64,000 bases of DNA from Sulfurimonas gotlandica GD1. Its GTDB lineage: Bacteria; Campylobacterota; Campylobacteria; Campylobacterales; Sulfurimonadaceae. The stretch lies in the NCBI RefSeq assembly GCF_000242915.1, contig NZ_AFRZ01000001.1, positions 2,232,001 to 2,296,000 on the forward strand, in the 5' to 3' direction. Position numbers and translations under genes: made by a program. Of the stretch, positions 41,701 through 49,953 are shown piece after piece (position 1 is the stretch's first letter; every line of letters begins with the position of its first letter). The notes beneath the pieces are model-generated. The model saw only the letters and a program-made list of their open reading frames with translations, had not been told where the DNA came from and ran no database searches.

Positions 41701-41840
41701 CAATTTCAATCATCGGTGGACTTCTTAGTTCAATGGTTCTTACACTGCTTATAGTTCCTGTAATGTATAGACTTATCAATCCTTTTGACAGATGGTTGAG
41801 AAAGTTTTATGAAGTGAAACATATAAAAGATGGCAAATAA
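38790..41840 (+). CDS. RND-family efflux transporter
   Basis: The 1,016-residue pump begins MYKFSINRPITTLMYVVALIIFGLM and has 12 predicted spans in the usual 1+5+1+5 order. The proton-relay helix contains GLTLAIGIIIDDAIVVIENIYKKM. The C-terminal half has GFMLLMGMVGKNAVLLVDFAN and the repeat EAGEKRLRPILMTTIAMVFAMLPLA. It is an AcrB/MexB-like proton antiporter; the substrates are unknown. It lies 6 bp after the adaptor gene. Confidence 0.95.
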   Translation: MYKFSINRPITTLMYVVALIIFGLMSFKSMPSALFPNIDFPMVTIKTVYPGAEASTIESQVTDKIEEAVSRIGGIDNIISTSSEGVSVVTVKFFLERDIDEATNDVRDKVSAVIMPRDAKTPLVSKLDIGGASIINIFLTAKNETIQNLMLFADEKVKPKIQKINGVGAVNIIGYKDREIKIYPNPRLLNKFGITVRELNEIVAKENVKIGGGKLITNTQEFILKTKADALSVQELENIKIKDDIKLKDIATVTDALSDAKSYASYNGEEGVMLEVQKISGTNTIDIVKNVKKVVPQLQGYAKDNYEVKILNDTTPFIIHSLEDVEFDLIYGAFLAAIIVLIFLRNMTITLVSALSIPASIMGTFALMDYMGFDLNRMTLIGLTLAIGIIIDDAIVVIENIYKKMEEGMGKFEASVEGTKEMAFTILAISAMLLAVFIPVSFMSGIVGKFFESFAMTVGFAIIISYTIALSFIPSISARVLHKGESKFYDKTEPIFKALERGYEKILKLVLRFKVSTLILVFVIFFASLSLFPKIGMDFIPKEDKSEIEIKIKADSGISLQEMIRKSKEVEDLIRADENVVYTTLTIGYNTAQEKHKALMYVKLIEKDERELNQEEVTQSLRAKMKPFAKDMFITAAAIPNIKGAGVSVPYQIVLKSDSFEDLQVAKDRLIEHMKKKEGFVDIDTNLDDAKPQIDINILRQNANRLGISASQIAEAISTAFSSDLEISYFEENGKQYNITLRFDDENRISIDDIKKIQLRAQNGQFIYLDGLVTFTHSKALSSINHFDRQRQVTIFSDLFGLDLGGAVAYTRESIDSLMPEGVTYRFTGFAEEMEKTGKAFGVAIGLSVILMFIILAVLYESLIQPIIIMMALPLSIIGVMLALYASGLQFSLFVMIGFMLLMGMVGKNAVLLVDFANNAVESGKDADSALIEAGEKRLRPILMTTIAMVFAMLPLAIGDGLGSETKAPMAISIIGGLLSSMVLTLLIVPVMYRLINPFDRWLRKFYEVKHIKDGK

Positions 41841-41865
41841 ATAAAAAAATGGTTAGAATAACTGC

Positions 41866-42861
41866 ATGAAACATTATAAAAAATTATTATCATTACTGGT
41901 CGCATCTACACTAAATGCTGACCAGTTCTCATTTCAGCTTTATAATGATTTTTTTGCAGGGACTGACCAGCACTTTACAAACGGTGTAGCTTTTAGCTGG
42001 CTAAATGATACATATAAGCACGAAGATAATAGTTCTGTTAATGCATATGGTAATTTTATGGTCAATACATTTAAAGTAATAGCTCCAAATGGCCTTGATA
42101 AATCAAAGCGTTATAGTTCAGGTACAAGCCTTTCACAAATAATTATTACTCCAATAGACACAACTATTTCCACTCCTCAATATGATGATATTCCTTACGC
42201 CGGTTATTTGGCACTGGGATTGTATCTTTTTGAATGGGATGACAATAGTTTTAATGAGTATAGAGTTGACTTTGGTGTTGTAGGCAGAGAGTCCGGTGCT
42301 AAGCAGATGCAAAATACATTTCACTCTCTCATCGGCAATCCACATGCAAAAGGTTGGGATACTCAAATAGGCACAAAATATACAGTTAACGCTCTATATA
42401 GACGGGGGTATAGAACTTGGAAGACAAATAAAGTAGGTCGTCTCAGTATGGACTGGTTCAATCATTTTGGTGCTGAGTTAGGTAACTTTGAGATAGATGC
42501 TTTTGGTGGAACAATGTTTCGCATAGGAAAAAACTATATACAAAATTTTAATGTTCACTATCCATACTTAAGAGAAGAAGCGGGGCTTTTAGAAGTAGAC
42601 AAAATATGTCATGGCTTTGGCTGGTCGATAAGTGCTGGGATGAATGGAGCTGTTGTAGCTTATTCATATATAATCGATCAGGCTAAAAAAGATGGATATA
42701 ACATCAGTCAAAAAACTTTTAATGCTTCTTTATACTTAGGTGCAGAGCTTTACTACAATGTTCATAAACTATCATACTTCTACCAATCTCAATCCCCATA
42801 CACTAATGAGCAAAAGGGTGCTGATACTTATGGCTCTCTAATGTACTCATATCAGTTTTAA
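41866..42861 (+). CDS. lpxR: LpxR-like outer-membrane lipid A deacylase
   Basis: The 331-residue protein has a short signal region (cleavage near NADQ) and family motifs LYNDFFAGTDQHFTNG (N27, D28, T38), DDIPYAGYLALGLY and H153 within NTFHSLIGN, followed by GWDTQ. It ends in a beta strand with terminal Phe (YGSLMYSYQF), as outer-membrane barrels do. LpxR enzymes remove a 3'-acyloxyacyl chain from lipid A. The Glu that usually follows the GWDxQ block is not obvious here, so activity is less certain. It lies 25 bp after the RND gene. Confidence 0.8.
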   Translation: MKHYKKLLSLLVASTLNADQFSFQLYNDFFAGTDQHFTNGVAFSWLNDTYKHEDNSSVNAYGNFMVNTFKVIAPNGLDKSKRYSSGTSLSQIIITPIDTTISTPQYDDIPYAGYLALGLYLFEWDDNSFNEYRVDFGVVGRESGAKQMQNTFHSLIGNPHAKGWDTQIGTKYTVNALYRRGYRTWKTNKVGRLSMDWFNHFGAELGNFEIDAFGGTMFRIGKNYIQNFNVHYPYLREEAGLLEVDKICHGFGWSISAGMNGAVVAYSYIIDQAKKDGYNISQKTFNASLYLGAELYYNVHKLSYFYQSQSPYTNEQKGADTYGSLMYSYQF

Positions 42862-42875
42862 CTAAATTGTAGCTC

Positions 42876-42918
42876 TCGTTAATACTTCATTAACCTCAAA
42901 TTAAAGCATCGTTAATCT
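42876..42918 (+). promoter_or_regulatory. phased TCRTTAAYMY boxes, candidate response-regulator site
   Basis: Three related boxes lie at 42876-42885 (TCGTTAATAC), 42887-42896 (TCATTAACCT) and 42909-42918 (TCGTTAATCT), spaced 11 and 22 bp apart. The last is 8 bp before a TATACT -10 candidate (42927-42932). They resemble the boxes at 33394-33413, which fits paralogous response regulators. Confidence 0.55.
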
Positions 42919-42959
42919 TACAATCTTATACTTCTTATATCAAAAATAAGGAGTTCATC

Positions 42960-43445
42960 ATGAACAAGAAAATTATTATAAGTTTAACAGCAACGGCACT
43001 ACTGGCAACATCACTACTAGCTTTCAATGGGCAAGGACAGATGCAACAAGGAAATAACCAAGGAATTAAGCAAGGCAAGATGATGCAAGGTCAAATGGGT
43101 CAAAGAAGACCAATGTTTTTGCACATGATTATGAAGCTTGATTTGAGTGATAAGCAAAGAGCTGATATAAAAGCTATTGCAAAAAAGAGTATGCAAAATA
43201 TGCCAAATCCTCATGATGCATTTACAGATGCTACTTTTGACAAAGAAAAATTTGTTAAATTGGCAAATGAGAGAAGAGATTCTAAAGCTCAGAGAAAAGC
43301 AGAGATGATTGAAGAAATTTATGCAGTTCTTGATTCTTCTCAAAAGAAAGATTTAAAAACAATGCTTGATATGAAGGATATGATGAAAAAAAAGATGATG
43401 TTAAATAGTAATTGTAATATGCAAAATTGCAATAATAGAAGATGA
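42960..43445 (+). CDS. Spy/CpxP-like periplasmic protein
   Basis: The 161-residue protein has a signal peptide (about 1-22) followed by a Gln/Met/Gly-rich stretch. Its helical core, LHMIMKLDLSDKQRADIKAIAKKSMQNMP and then KAQRKAEMIEEIYAVLDSSQKKDLKTML, is the repeated LTxxQ-type segment of Spy and CpxP. Its C-terminus has Met and Cys residues (CNMQNCNNRR) that may bind metal. It precedes the two-component system by 76 bp and may modulate the kinase, as CpxP does. Confidence 0.8.
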   Translation: MNKKIIISLTATALLATSLLAFNGQGQMQQGNNQGIKQGKMMQGQMGQRRPMFLHMIMKLDLSDKQRADIKAIAKKSMQNMPNPHDAFTDATFDKEKFVKLANERRDSKAQRKAEMIEEIYAVLDSSQKKDLKTMLDMKDMMKKKMMLNSNCNMQNCNNRR

Positions 43446-43521
43446 CACTAATCCAAAAATGGATATCATAGTATCAGAGTATTGCAGATAATACAAAAAT
43501 AATTTAAGCAGGAATTTCTTA

Positions 43522-44199
43522 GTGATACATATTGCAATGGTAGAAGATGATACGGAGTTAGCCGATGTTTTAACTCAGTATCTATCAAAGTTTAACATCT
43601 GTGTTACAAATTATGAAGACCCTTTTATTGCACTTAGTGCTATCGCTTTAAAAGAGTTTGATTTAATAATATTAGATCTTACTCTTCCCGGACTTGATGG
43701 ACTTGAAGTTTGTAAAGAATTAGTTACAAAGTATGACATACCTATAATCATCTCAAGTGCCAGAAGCGATATAGCAGACAAAGTTATAGCACTGGAACTT
43801 GGTGCAGATGATTATCTTCCAAAACCTTATGATCCAAGAGAATTAGAAGTCAGAATCAAAACAATACTTAGAAGATTTAATAAGCAGATGCCAAAGGCTT
43901 TAGATGAGGTAAAAGAGATATTTACTTTAGATGAAGAGAGGCAAGAGATTAAAAAAAACGGCAAGTTTATAAAATTCACTCCCGCAGAATTTCAAATAAT
44001 GTCTCTGATGTGTAAAAGAAAAGGTTTTGTAGTTTCAAGATATGATATTTTGGATAGTTGTGACTTTCTAAATAGCGATGAAGATAGTGGAAGTATAGCG
44101 GTAATAATAAATAGAATTAGACATAAAATAGAAGAAGATTCTAAAAAACCGGAGTACTTTATAACTATTAGAGGTGTGGGGTATAAATTAGTAGAATGA
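43522..44199 (+). CDS. OmpR-family response regulator (system 2)
   Basis: The 225-residue regulator has receiver residues E8, D9-D10 and D52 (LIILDLTLPGLDG), SSARSD and KPYD. The winged-helix domain ends RGVGYKLVE. Translation starts at GTG 43522. The gene overlaps the kinase start by 4 bp. It is a clear paralogue of the regulator at 34163. Confidence 0.94.
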   Translation: MIHIAMVEDDTELADVLTQYLSKFNICVTNYEDPFIALSAIALKEFDLIILDLTLPGLDGLEVCKELVTKYDIPIIISSARSDIADKVIALELGADDYLPKPYDPRELEVRIKTILRRFNKQMPKALDEVKEIFTLDEERQEIKKNGKFIKFTPAEFQIMSLMCKRKGFVVSRYDILDSCDFLNSDEDSGSIAVIINRIRHKIEEDSKKPEYFITIRGVGYKLVE

Positions 44200-45425
44200 A
44201 TAAAAACTCAATAATCTTTACAATAACTATTACCTTTATTATTGCTCTTGTGCTGGTACTGGTAAGTTTTGGCATCCTTTATAAAGTCAGTGAAAAAAGA
44301 GAAGATTTTTTAATTGTTAAAAGAAATATGGAAGCTACTAATATGTTTTTTAGAGAGTTTAAACATGGTGGTTTAACTAAAAAGTTAGAAGAAGATTTAA
44401 AACTTATAAATTATTCTATAATCAGTGACCAAACAGAGCAAAATAAAATACTTAATGACCCAAACTTAAAACACAGTGAAGTTGAGACAAGAGGTAGAGG
44501 AAGAGCAAAGATTCAGCAACTCAGACTTGCAGATATCTCTTATGTATATATTCATACTATAAGAGGCAATGTCATTTTACTAAATAACAACCAAGCTGTA
44601 AGTCATAAAGGAACCATATTAATTGTATTTATTGTCATATTTTTAACATTTATTTTTTTATTCATAAATACTTTAAATAAATTAAGACCATTAAATATAT
44701 TAAAAGATAAAGTCCAGAATTTTGGAGATGAAGAATTTGATGTCTCATGTTCGAGTGATAAAAAAGATGAGATATCTCTTCTTGCCAATGAGTTTGACAA
44801 ATCTGCTAAAAAACTAAAAAAACTAAAAGAGTCTAGAAATATTTTCATACGAAATATTATGCATGAGTTAAAAACTCCAATCACAAAGGGCAAGTTTTTA
44901 ACAGAGCTACCACAAACATCAGAGAACAATGAAAAAATGCAAAAGGTCTTTTACAGACTGGAAACACTTATAAATGAGTTTGCATCTATTGAAGAGTTGA
45001 TGTCTACTAAAAAAGTATTAGATAAAAAAGATTATTATTTAGCTGATGTTATTGATAATGCAGTTGATATTTTGATGTGTGACGAAGAGAGTGTAGTTCA
45101 TGAGTATGAAAACATTAAAATAAATATTGACTTTAAACTCTTTAGTATCGCTATGAAAAACTTACTTGATAATGGTATTAAATACTCTCCGGATAAAAGA
45201 GTAGTAGTAAAAACTGAAGATGGCAAAATCATCTTTGAAAATATCGGTCAAGAGTTGCAACATTCACTGCAAGACTATTATGAACCATTCTTTAATGGAG
45301 ATAACGTAAAATCAAATCAAAGCTTCGGACTTGGATTCTATATCATCAGCAATATATTAAATGCAAATGGTTTTAAATTAATTTATAAACATGAAAATGG
45401 CATAAACAATTTTATTATATACTAA
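44196..45425 (+). CDS. sensor histidine kinase (system 2)
   Basis: The 409-residue kinase has membrane spans at about 8-30 and 143-162 and a small periplasmic loop between them. The H-box is RNIMHELKTPITK (H223), the N-box MKNLLDNGIKYS and the G-box FGLGFYIISNIL. As in its paralogue at 34832, the DxGxG motif is degenerate. With the Spy-like protein it may sense envelope stress or metal. Confidence 0.92.
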   Translation: MNKNSIIFTITITFIIALVLVLVSFGILYKVSEKREDFLIVKRNMEATNMFFREFKHGGLTKKLEEDLKLINYSIISDQTEQNKILNDPNLKHSEVETRGRGRAKIQQLRLADISYVYIHTIRGNVILLNNNQAVSHKGTILIVFIVIFLTFIFLFINTLNKLRPLNILKDKVQNFGDEEFDVSCSSDKKDEISLLANEFDKSAKKLKKLKESRNIFIRNIMHELKTPITKGKFLTELPQTSENNEKMQKVFYRLETLINEFASIEELMSTKKVLDKKDYYLADVIDNAVDILMCDEESVVHEYENIKINIDFKLFSIAMKNLLDNGIKYSPDKRVVVKTEDGKIIFENIGQELQHSLQDYYEPFFNGDNVKSNQSFGLGFYIISNILNANGFKLIYKHENGINNFIIY

Positions 45426-45564
45426 CTATAGTTGTTAAAAAATGCTCTACTCTCGATCCCTTGGTCTTTCTCACTACTCTATCACAATTCTTTGAAAAAT
45501 AAATAATATTTACACCTCGTAGTATAAGTATAAGTTAAGTTATCTTCCATTACAATTAACTTTA

Positions 45565-45604
45565 ATGAATACATATTCACATAATAAAATGAATGTTCAT
45601 TCAT
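45565..45604 (+). promoter_or_regulatory. two ATGAAT-N4-ATTCAT operators at the hyd1 promoter
   Basis: Site A at 45565-45580 is ATGAATACATATTCAC; site B at 45589-45604 is ATGAATGTTCATTCAT. Their starts are 24 bp apart. A TAAAAT -10 candidate (45585-45590) overlaps site B by two bases, the same geometry as at 63241-63260. The position fits repression. The rest of the 210-bp gap (45426-45635) shows no other clear element. Confidence 0.65.
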
Positions 45605-45635
45605 AAGCTTTGATTTCCAAGATAAGGGGTAGATC

Positions 45636-46862
45636 ATGATTGAAAAACGAGAGGCCTTAGCAAAAATGTTTAGTGCTAAAGGATCGAAAATTAATACCAA
45701 CCGTGGTGCTGAATATTACGATGCTTTAATGAAAACAATGACTAAAAGGCTAGATGAGCTAGAAAAAACACCAGCCGCGTCTAAAGCATCAATTCACGCT
45801 ATTTTAGATTCAGAAGGATTAGACAGAAGAGATTTTATGAAGTGGGCGAGTGCAGCGTGTGCAGCGTTAATGCTCCCATCTAACTTCACACCTCTTATTG
45901 CAAGGGCAGCTGAGCTTATGAATAGAGTTCCAGTTATATGGATAGAACTTCAAGATTGTGCAGGTAACTCAGAAGCAATCCTAAGAAGTGACGCTCCAAC
46001 AATTGATGAATTGATTCTTGAAACAATTTCATTAGAATTTAACGAAACATTAATGTCAGCAGCTGGTCATCAAGCTGAAGCACATTTAGAAGAGGCTATG
46101 CATACATTTAAGGGTAAATATCTTTGTGTTGTTGAAGGTTCTATTCCTTTAGCTATGAATGGTCTATATGGAACAATCGGTGCAAAGGGTGAGACTTTTG
46201 TAGATCACTTAAACCGAGTTGCAAAAGACAGTGCTGCTGTTGTTGCAGTTGGTACTTGTGCAACATTCGGTGGTGTTCCGGCAGCTTCTCCAAACCCAAC
46301 AGGTGCAGTTGGTGTTCAAGATGTTGTTCGTGGCAAGCCTATTATTAACATTCCTGCTTGTCCTGCAAATCCTGCAAACATTACAGGTACTATACTTCAT
46401 TATGTTCTCTCTGGACAAATTCCAGAACTAGATCACTTAAACCGTCCTAAGTTTGCATTTGGATATAGAATCCATGATAACTGTGAAAGACGTGCGCATT
46501 TTGACGCAGGTGAGTTTGTAGAAGAGTGGGGTGATAAAGGTGCTCAAAACAATTTCTGTCTTTATAAGATGGGTTGTAAAGGTCCTATGACATTTAACAA
46601 CTGTTCAATTGTTAGATACAACAGTGGAACAAACTGGCCTATTGGTGCTGGACACGGTTGTATAGGTTGTTCAGAACCACAATTTTGGGATAAATATGCT
46701 CAAGAGAGACCAATGGCTGATACTCACTTTAAAGCACCAGGCGGCGGAGTAGAAAAAACTGTAGATGAATTTGGTTTAGGACTGCTTACAGCAGCTGGTA
46801 TCGGTATTGGTATTCATGCGGCAGCAAGTGTTATAGCAGGGAAAAAAGAGGGGGATGAGTAG
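45636..46862 (+). CDS. hydA: [NiFe]-hydrogenase 1 small subunit, atypical proximal-cluster motif
   Basis: The 408-residue subunit carries the FeS relay of a membrane-bound uptake hydrogenase. A Tat signal (RRDFMKW, 64-70) sends the folded dimer out of the cytoplasm, and a C-terminal helix (about 383-402) anchors it. The medial and distal ligands are present (RIHDNCERR, CLYKMGC, NNC, GHGCIGC). The proximal motif reads DCAGNSE: Cys108 is kept but Asn111 replaces the second Cys (hyd2 has ECTGCTE). Asp or Asn at this position is known in group 1h and group 2 enzymes. It begins the hyd1 operon behind two ATGAAT operators. Confidence 0.93.
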   Translation: MIEKREALAKMFSAKGSKINTNRGAEYYDALMKTMTKRLDELEKTPAASKASIHAILDSEGLDRRDFMKWASAACAALMLPSNFTPLIARAAELMNRVPVIWIELQDCAGNSEAILRSDAPTIDELILETISLEFNETLMSAAGHQAEAHLEEAMHTFKGKYLCVVEGSIPLAMNGLYGTIGAKGETFVDHLNRVAKDSAAVVAVGTCATFGGVPAASPNPTGAVGVQDVVRGKPIINIPACPANPANITGTILHYVLSGQIPELDHLNRPKFAFGYRIHDNCERRAHFDAGEFVEEWGDKGAQNNFCLYKMGCKGPMTFNNCSIVRYNSGTNWPIGAGHGCIGCSEPQFWDKYAQERPMADTHFKAPGGGVEKTVDEFGLGLLTAAGIGIGIHAAASVIAGKKEGDE

Positions 46863-48614
46863 ATGGCAAGCAAACATATAATAGTAGATCCAATAACAAG
46901 GATTGAAGGACATTTAAGAATAGAAGCAGTTATTGATGAGAATAATGTAATTACAGATGCATTTGCCAGTTCAACAATGTTTAGAGGAATAGAGACAATA
47001 CTAAAAGGTAGAGATCCTAGAGATGCTGGACTTCTTGCAATGAGAATATGTGGTGTTTGTACAGGTACTCACTATCAAAGAAGTATTGAAGCAGTTGAAG
47101 ATGCTTTCAAACTAAAAATCCCTAAAAATGCAAGAATCGTAAGAAACTTGATTCAAGGTGCACTTTATGTACACGATCATGTTGTTCATTTTTATCATCT
47201 TCATGCACTTGACTGGGTAGATATTACATCTGCACTAAAAGCTGATCCAAAACTAGCAGCTGCAGAAGCACTAAAATGGGTAGATACCCCTCATGGAACT
47301 GGTGAAGGTGAACTTAGAGCTATTCAAGAAAGAGTTGGTAAATTTGTAGCACAAGGTCGTCTTGGTATTTTTTCAAACGCGTATTGGGGAAATAAAAACT
47401 ATAAATTATCACCTGAACAAAATCTAGTTGCAGTGGCTCACTACTTACAAGCACTTGATATGCAAAGAGATGCATCTAAAATGATGGCTATCTTTGGCGG
47501 TAAGATGCCTCACCCACAATCGTTAGTAGTTGGTGGTGTAACTTGTGTTCAAGATATTCAAAATCCTGCAAGAATTGCTGAATTTAAATCACTTCTAAAC
47601 AAGTTTAGAAATTTTATTAAAAATGCATATATTCCAGATGTTCTTATGGCTGGTACTGTTTATGCAGATGAGGCTCTTGATGGAACTGGTTCAGGACTTA
47701 AGAACTATATGAGTTATGGTGACTTTAAACTTGATGATACAGGATTTTATACATCATCTCAACTATTCCCAAGCGGTGTAGTACTAAATGGTGATTTGAC
47801 TAAACTTTATCCACTAGATCAAACTAAGATTACAGAAGATGTTTCTCATGCTTGGTATGAAGGTGCAAATGATAAAGGTCTTCACCCGTATGATGGTGTT
47901 ACTAACCCTAAGTATACAGGTTTAGAGAAAAAAGAAGATGGTTACTCATACTTAAAAACTAAAGAAAAATATTCTTGGATTAAGTCACCTCTATATGATG
48001 ACACAAGAATGGAAGTTGGTCCATTGGCTAGAATAGCTGTTGGTCTTGCAGCTGGTGATGAAAATATTACTAAGTATGCAGTTAGTTTTTTAACTAAGCT
48101 AGGAAAGACTTTAGGACTTAAGACTGCTGCTCCTGCATCTGTAATTTTCTCAACTGTAGGAAGAACAGCTGCTCGTGCTATTGAGACAGAGCTAATGGCT
48201 GATGTTATGATGGGCTGGGTTGATGAGTTGGCTGCAAATGTAGCATCTGGAGATATAAGTACTTGGACAGAGTTCGATTTTGACAAAGTATCTAAAGATG
48301 CTAGAGGTTTTGGTATGGCTGAGGCTCCTCGTGGTGGTTTAGGACACTGGGTCGTAATCAAAGACGGTAAGATAGAAAATTATCAAGCAGTTGTTCCATC
48401 AACATGGAATGCAGCTCCAAGAGATTACAAAGACAGAAAAGGTGCTTATGAATCAGCACTTATCGGCACAAAAGTAGCTGATCCTGAACAACCATTAGAG
48501 ATACTAAGAACTATACATAGTTTTGACCCTTGTATAGCGTGTGCTGTACATATTGTGGATACAAAAGGAAGAGAGCTTAGTAGTTTCAAAGTAAACACCA
48601 GCTGTGCCGTTTAA
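46863..48614 (+). CDS. hydB: [NiFe]-hydrogenase 1 large subunit
   Basis: The 583-residue catalytic subunit binds the NiFe(CN)2CO site through RICGVCTGTH (C63, C66, H70) and DPCIACAVH (C557, C560, H563). Twenty residues after His563 form the tail removed by the maturation protease. PRGGLGHWV is also conserved. It is exported with HydA and oxidises H2 at the periplasmic face. It begins directly after the hydA stop codon. Confidence 0.96.
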   Translation: MASKHIIVDPITRIEGHLRIEAVIDENNVITDAFASSTMFRGIETILKGRDPRDAGLLAMRICGVCTGTHYQRSIEAVEDAFKLKIPKNARIVRNLIQGALYVHDHVVHFYHLHALDWVDITSALKADPKLAAAEALKWVDTPHGTGEGELRAIQERVGKFVAQGRLGIFSNAYWGNKNYKLSPEQNLVAVAHYLQALDMQRDASKMMAIFGGKMPHPQSLVVGGVTCVQDIQNPARIAEFKSLLNKFRNFIKNAYIPDVLMAGTVYADEALDGTGSGLKNYMSYGDFKLDDTGFYTSSQLFPSGVVLNGDLTKLYPLDQTKITEDVSHAWYEGANDKGLHPYDGVTNPKYTGLEKKEDGYSYLKTKEKYSWIKSPLYDDTRMEVGPLARIAVGLAAGDENITKYAVSFLTKLGKTLGLKTAAPASVIFSTVGRTAARAIETELMADVMMGWVDELAANVASGDISTWTEFDFDKVSKDARGFGMAEAPRGGLGHWVVIKDGKIENYQAVVPSTWNAAPRDYKDRKGAYESALIGTKVADPEQPLEILRTIHSFDPCIACAVHIVDTKGRELSSFKVNTSCAV

Positions 48615-48624
48615 GGAGCCTGTC

Positions 48625-49320
48625 ATGAGTTATAAAAAAATTGAGAGGATGACCGGATTTATGAGAATCAACCACTGGGTGGTTGCTATATCAATGATCA
48701 TTGCTATTGCAACTGGTCTCTATATCGGTCATCCATATTATCAAAGTTTTATCGCAGATCCTGCGGTTGATAAATATGTAATGGCGTGGAATAGACTAGG
48801 TCACCTTATAGTTGCTATTATCTTTGATGTTAGCAGTATTATTGTCGCTTACTTATACTTCTTTTCAAGATTTGAAAAACCGTATAAAAAGTTAATTCCA
48901 AATGCTAAAAATGTAAAAGAGTTTGTAGATGTATTAATTAACCTTATTACATTAAATCGTGTAAAAGAGTTTGACTCATCTCATACAGATAGTTTTAACT
49001 CTATATTTTTCTTTGTATTTCACATAATGTTAGGTTGGCAGTTGTTTACAGGACTTCAACTATATGTACATGGACTTGCATCTGGACTCAGTTCAATCGG
49101 TTCTTGGTGGCCAACAATGCTTCACTTAACAACAGATTGGACTGTAGCAGTAACTGGCGGAACATATATGGATGTGAGAATCGCACATCACTATACAATG
49201 TATGCTATTATCGCTTGGATTATGTTTCATGTTTATTACCAAATATGGAGAACAATCTTCTGGAAAGAGGGAGATATCAACATTGTTGTTGGTGGAAATA
49301 AGTTTGTAGAAGAAAAATAA
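48625..49320 (+). CDS. hydC: hydrogenase 1 cytochrome b subunit
   Basis: I start at 48625, where AAGGAG is well placed; an in-frame ATG-like extension begins at 48604 inside hydB. The 231-residue membrane protein has four predicted spans with haem-b histidines (for example NHWVVAISMIIAIATGLYIGHP and HHYTMYAIIAWIMFHVYYQIW). It takes electrons from HydA to the menaquinone pool. Tandem terminator hairpins follow immediately. Confidence 0.93.
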   Translation: MSYKKIERMTGFMRINHWVVAISMIIAIATGLYIGHPYYQSFIADPAVDKYVMAWNRLGHLIVAIIFDVSSIIVAYLYFFSRFEKPYKKLIPNAKNVKEFVDVLINLITLNRVKEFDSSHTDSFNSIFFFVFHIMLGWQLFTGLQLYVHGLASGLSSIGSWWPTMLHLTTDWTVAVTGGTYMDVRIAHHYTMYAIIAWIMFHVYYQIWRTIFWKEGDINIVVGGNKFVEEK

Positions 49321-49375
49321 CTTCAAGGTTATTTTTCTTCAATAAGCCAAAAAGAATTATCTCTTTTTGGCTTTT
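49312..49375 (+). terminator. two tandem intrinsic terminators between hydC and hydD (hyd1)
   Basis: The first hairpin has a 10-bp stem (49312-49321 with 49328-49337), includes the hydC stop codon and ends in a T run. The second has a 12-bp stem (49344-49355 with 49362-49373), followed by TTTTTT. They should reduce transcription of hydD and hydE relative to hydABC. Confidence 0.8.
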
Positions 49376-49392
49376 TTAATTTAAGGACAGAT

Positions 49393-49953
49393 ATGAAAAC
49401 AGCAATTGTTGGCGCGGGTACAGTAATTTACCAAGATGAGGGTATAGGTGTATATGCTTCAAAGTATATAGAAGAGAATTATACATTTATGGATGATGTG
49501 ACATTAGTTGATGGCGGAGTACTTGGCTTTCAACTAATGACATACTATCAAGATTATGATAAGGTGATTATACTTGATACTATTACTATGGACGATGAGG
49601 TAGGCTCTATCTACAATCTTCCATCAGAGGAGTTGTTAGGTCTTGGAAGTTATAAGCAGACTGCTCATGAAGTTGAAATAATAGAGATGCTCGAGATTTG
49701 TTCACTCTTAGAGAGAATGGCGGATGTAAATATTGTAGGTATTGTTCCAAAAGATATAGTGAGTGTAAATATAGGTTTGAGTGATGAGATGAAAGAGAAG
49801 TTTCATAGCTTGATAGATGCAGCAGTAGTTGAACTAGATAAATCAGGCATAAAGTACACAAGAAACCCTGAAACAGTAATGTTAGATGATATCATCGAAC
49901 GTTATGCAAATCCACAAAGTGAGTTTAAAAATGGCTATCAAACAAGTAATTAA
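49393..49953 (+). CDS. hydD: hydrogenase 1 maturation endopeptidase
   Basis: The 186-residue protease belongs to the HybD/HyaD family and cuts the C-terminal tail of the large subunit after nickel insertion. The three Ni-sensing residues of the family are present: E16 (YQDEGIGV), D62 (VIILDTI) and H92 (TAHEVEI). It overlaps hydE and lies behind the tandem terminators. The substrate is probably HydB1. Confidence 0.93.
   Translation: MKTAIVGAGTVIYQDEGIGVYASKYIEENYTFMDDVTLVDGGVLGFQLMTYYQDYDKVIILDTITMDDEVGSIYNLPSEELLGLGSYKQTAHEVEIIEMLEICSLLERMADVNIVGIVPKDIVSVNIGLSDEMKEKFHSLIDAAVVELDKSGIKYTRNPETVMLDDIIERYANPQSEFKNGYQTSN

Noticed and set aside
47942-48361. 139-codon reverse frame opposite hydB (hyd1)
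   Set aside because: It is a shadow of the conserved large-subunit gene with no family match or ribosome binding site.
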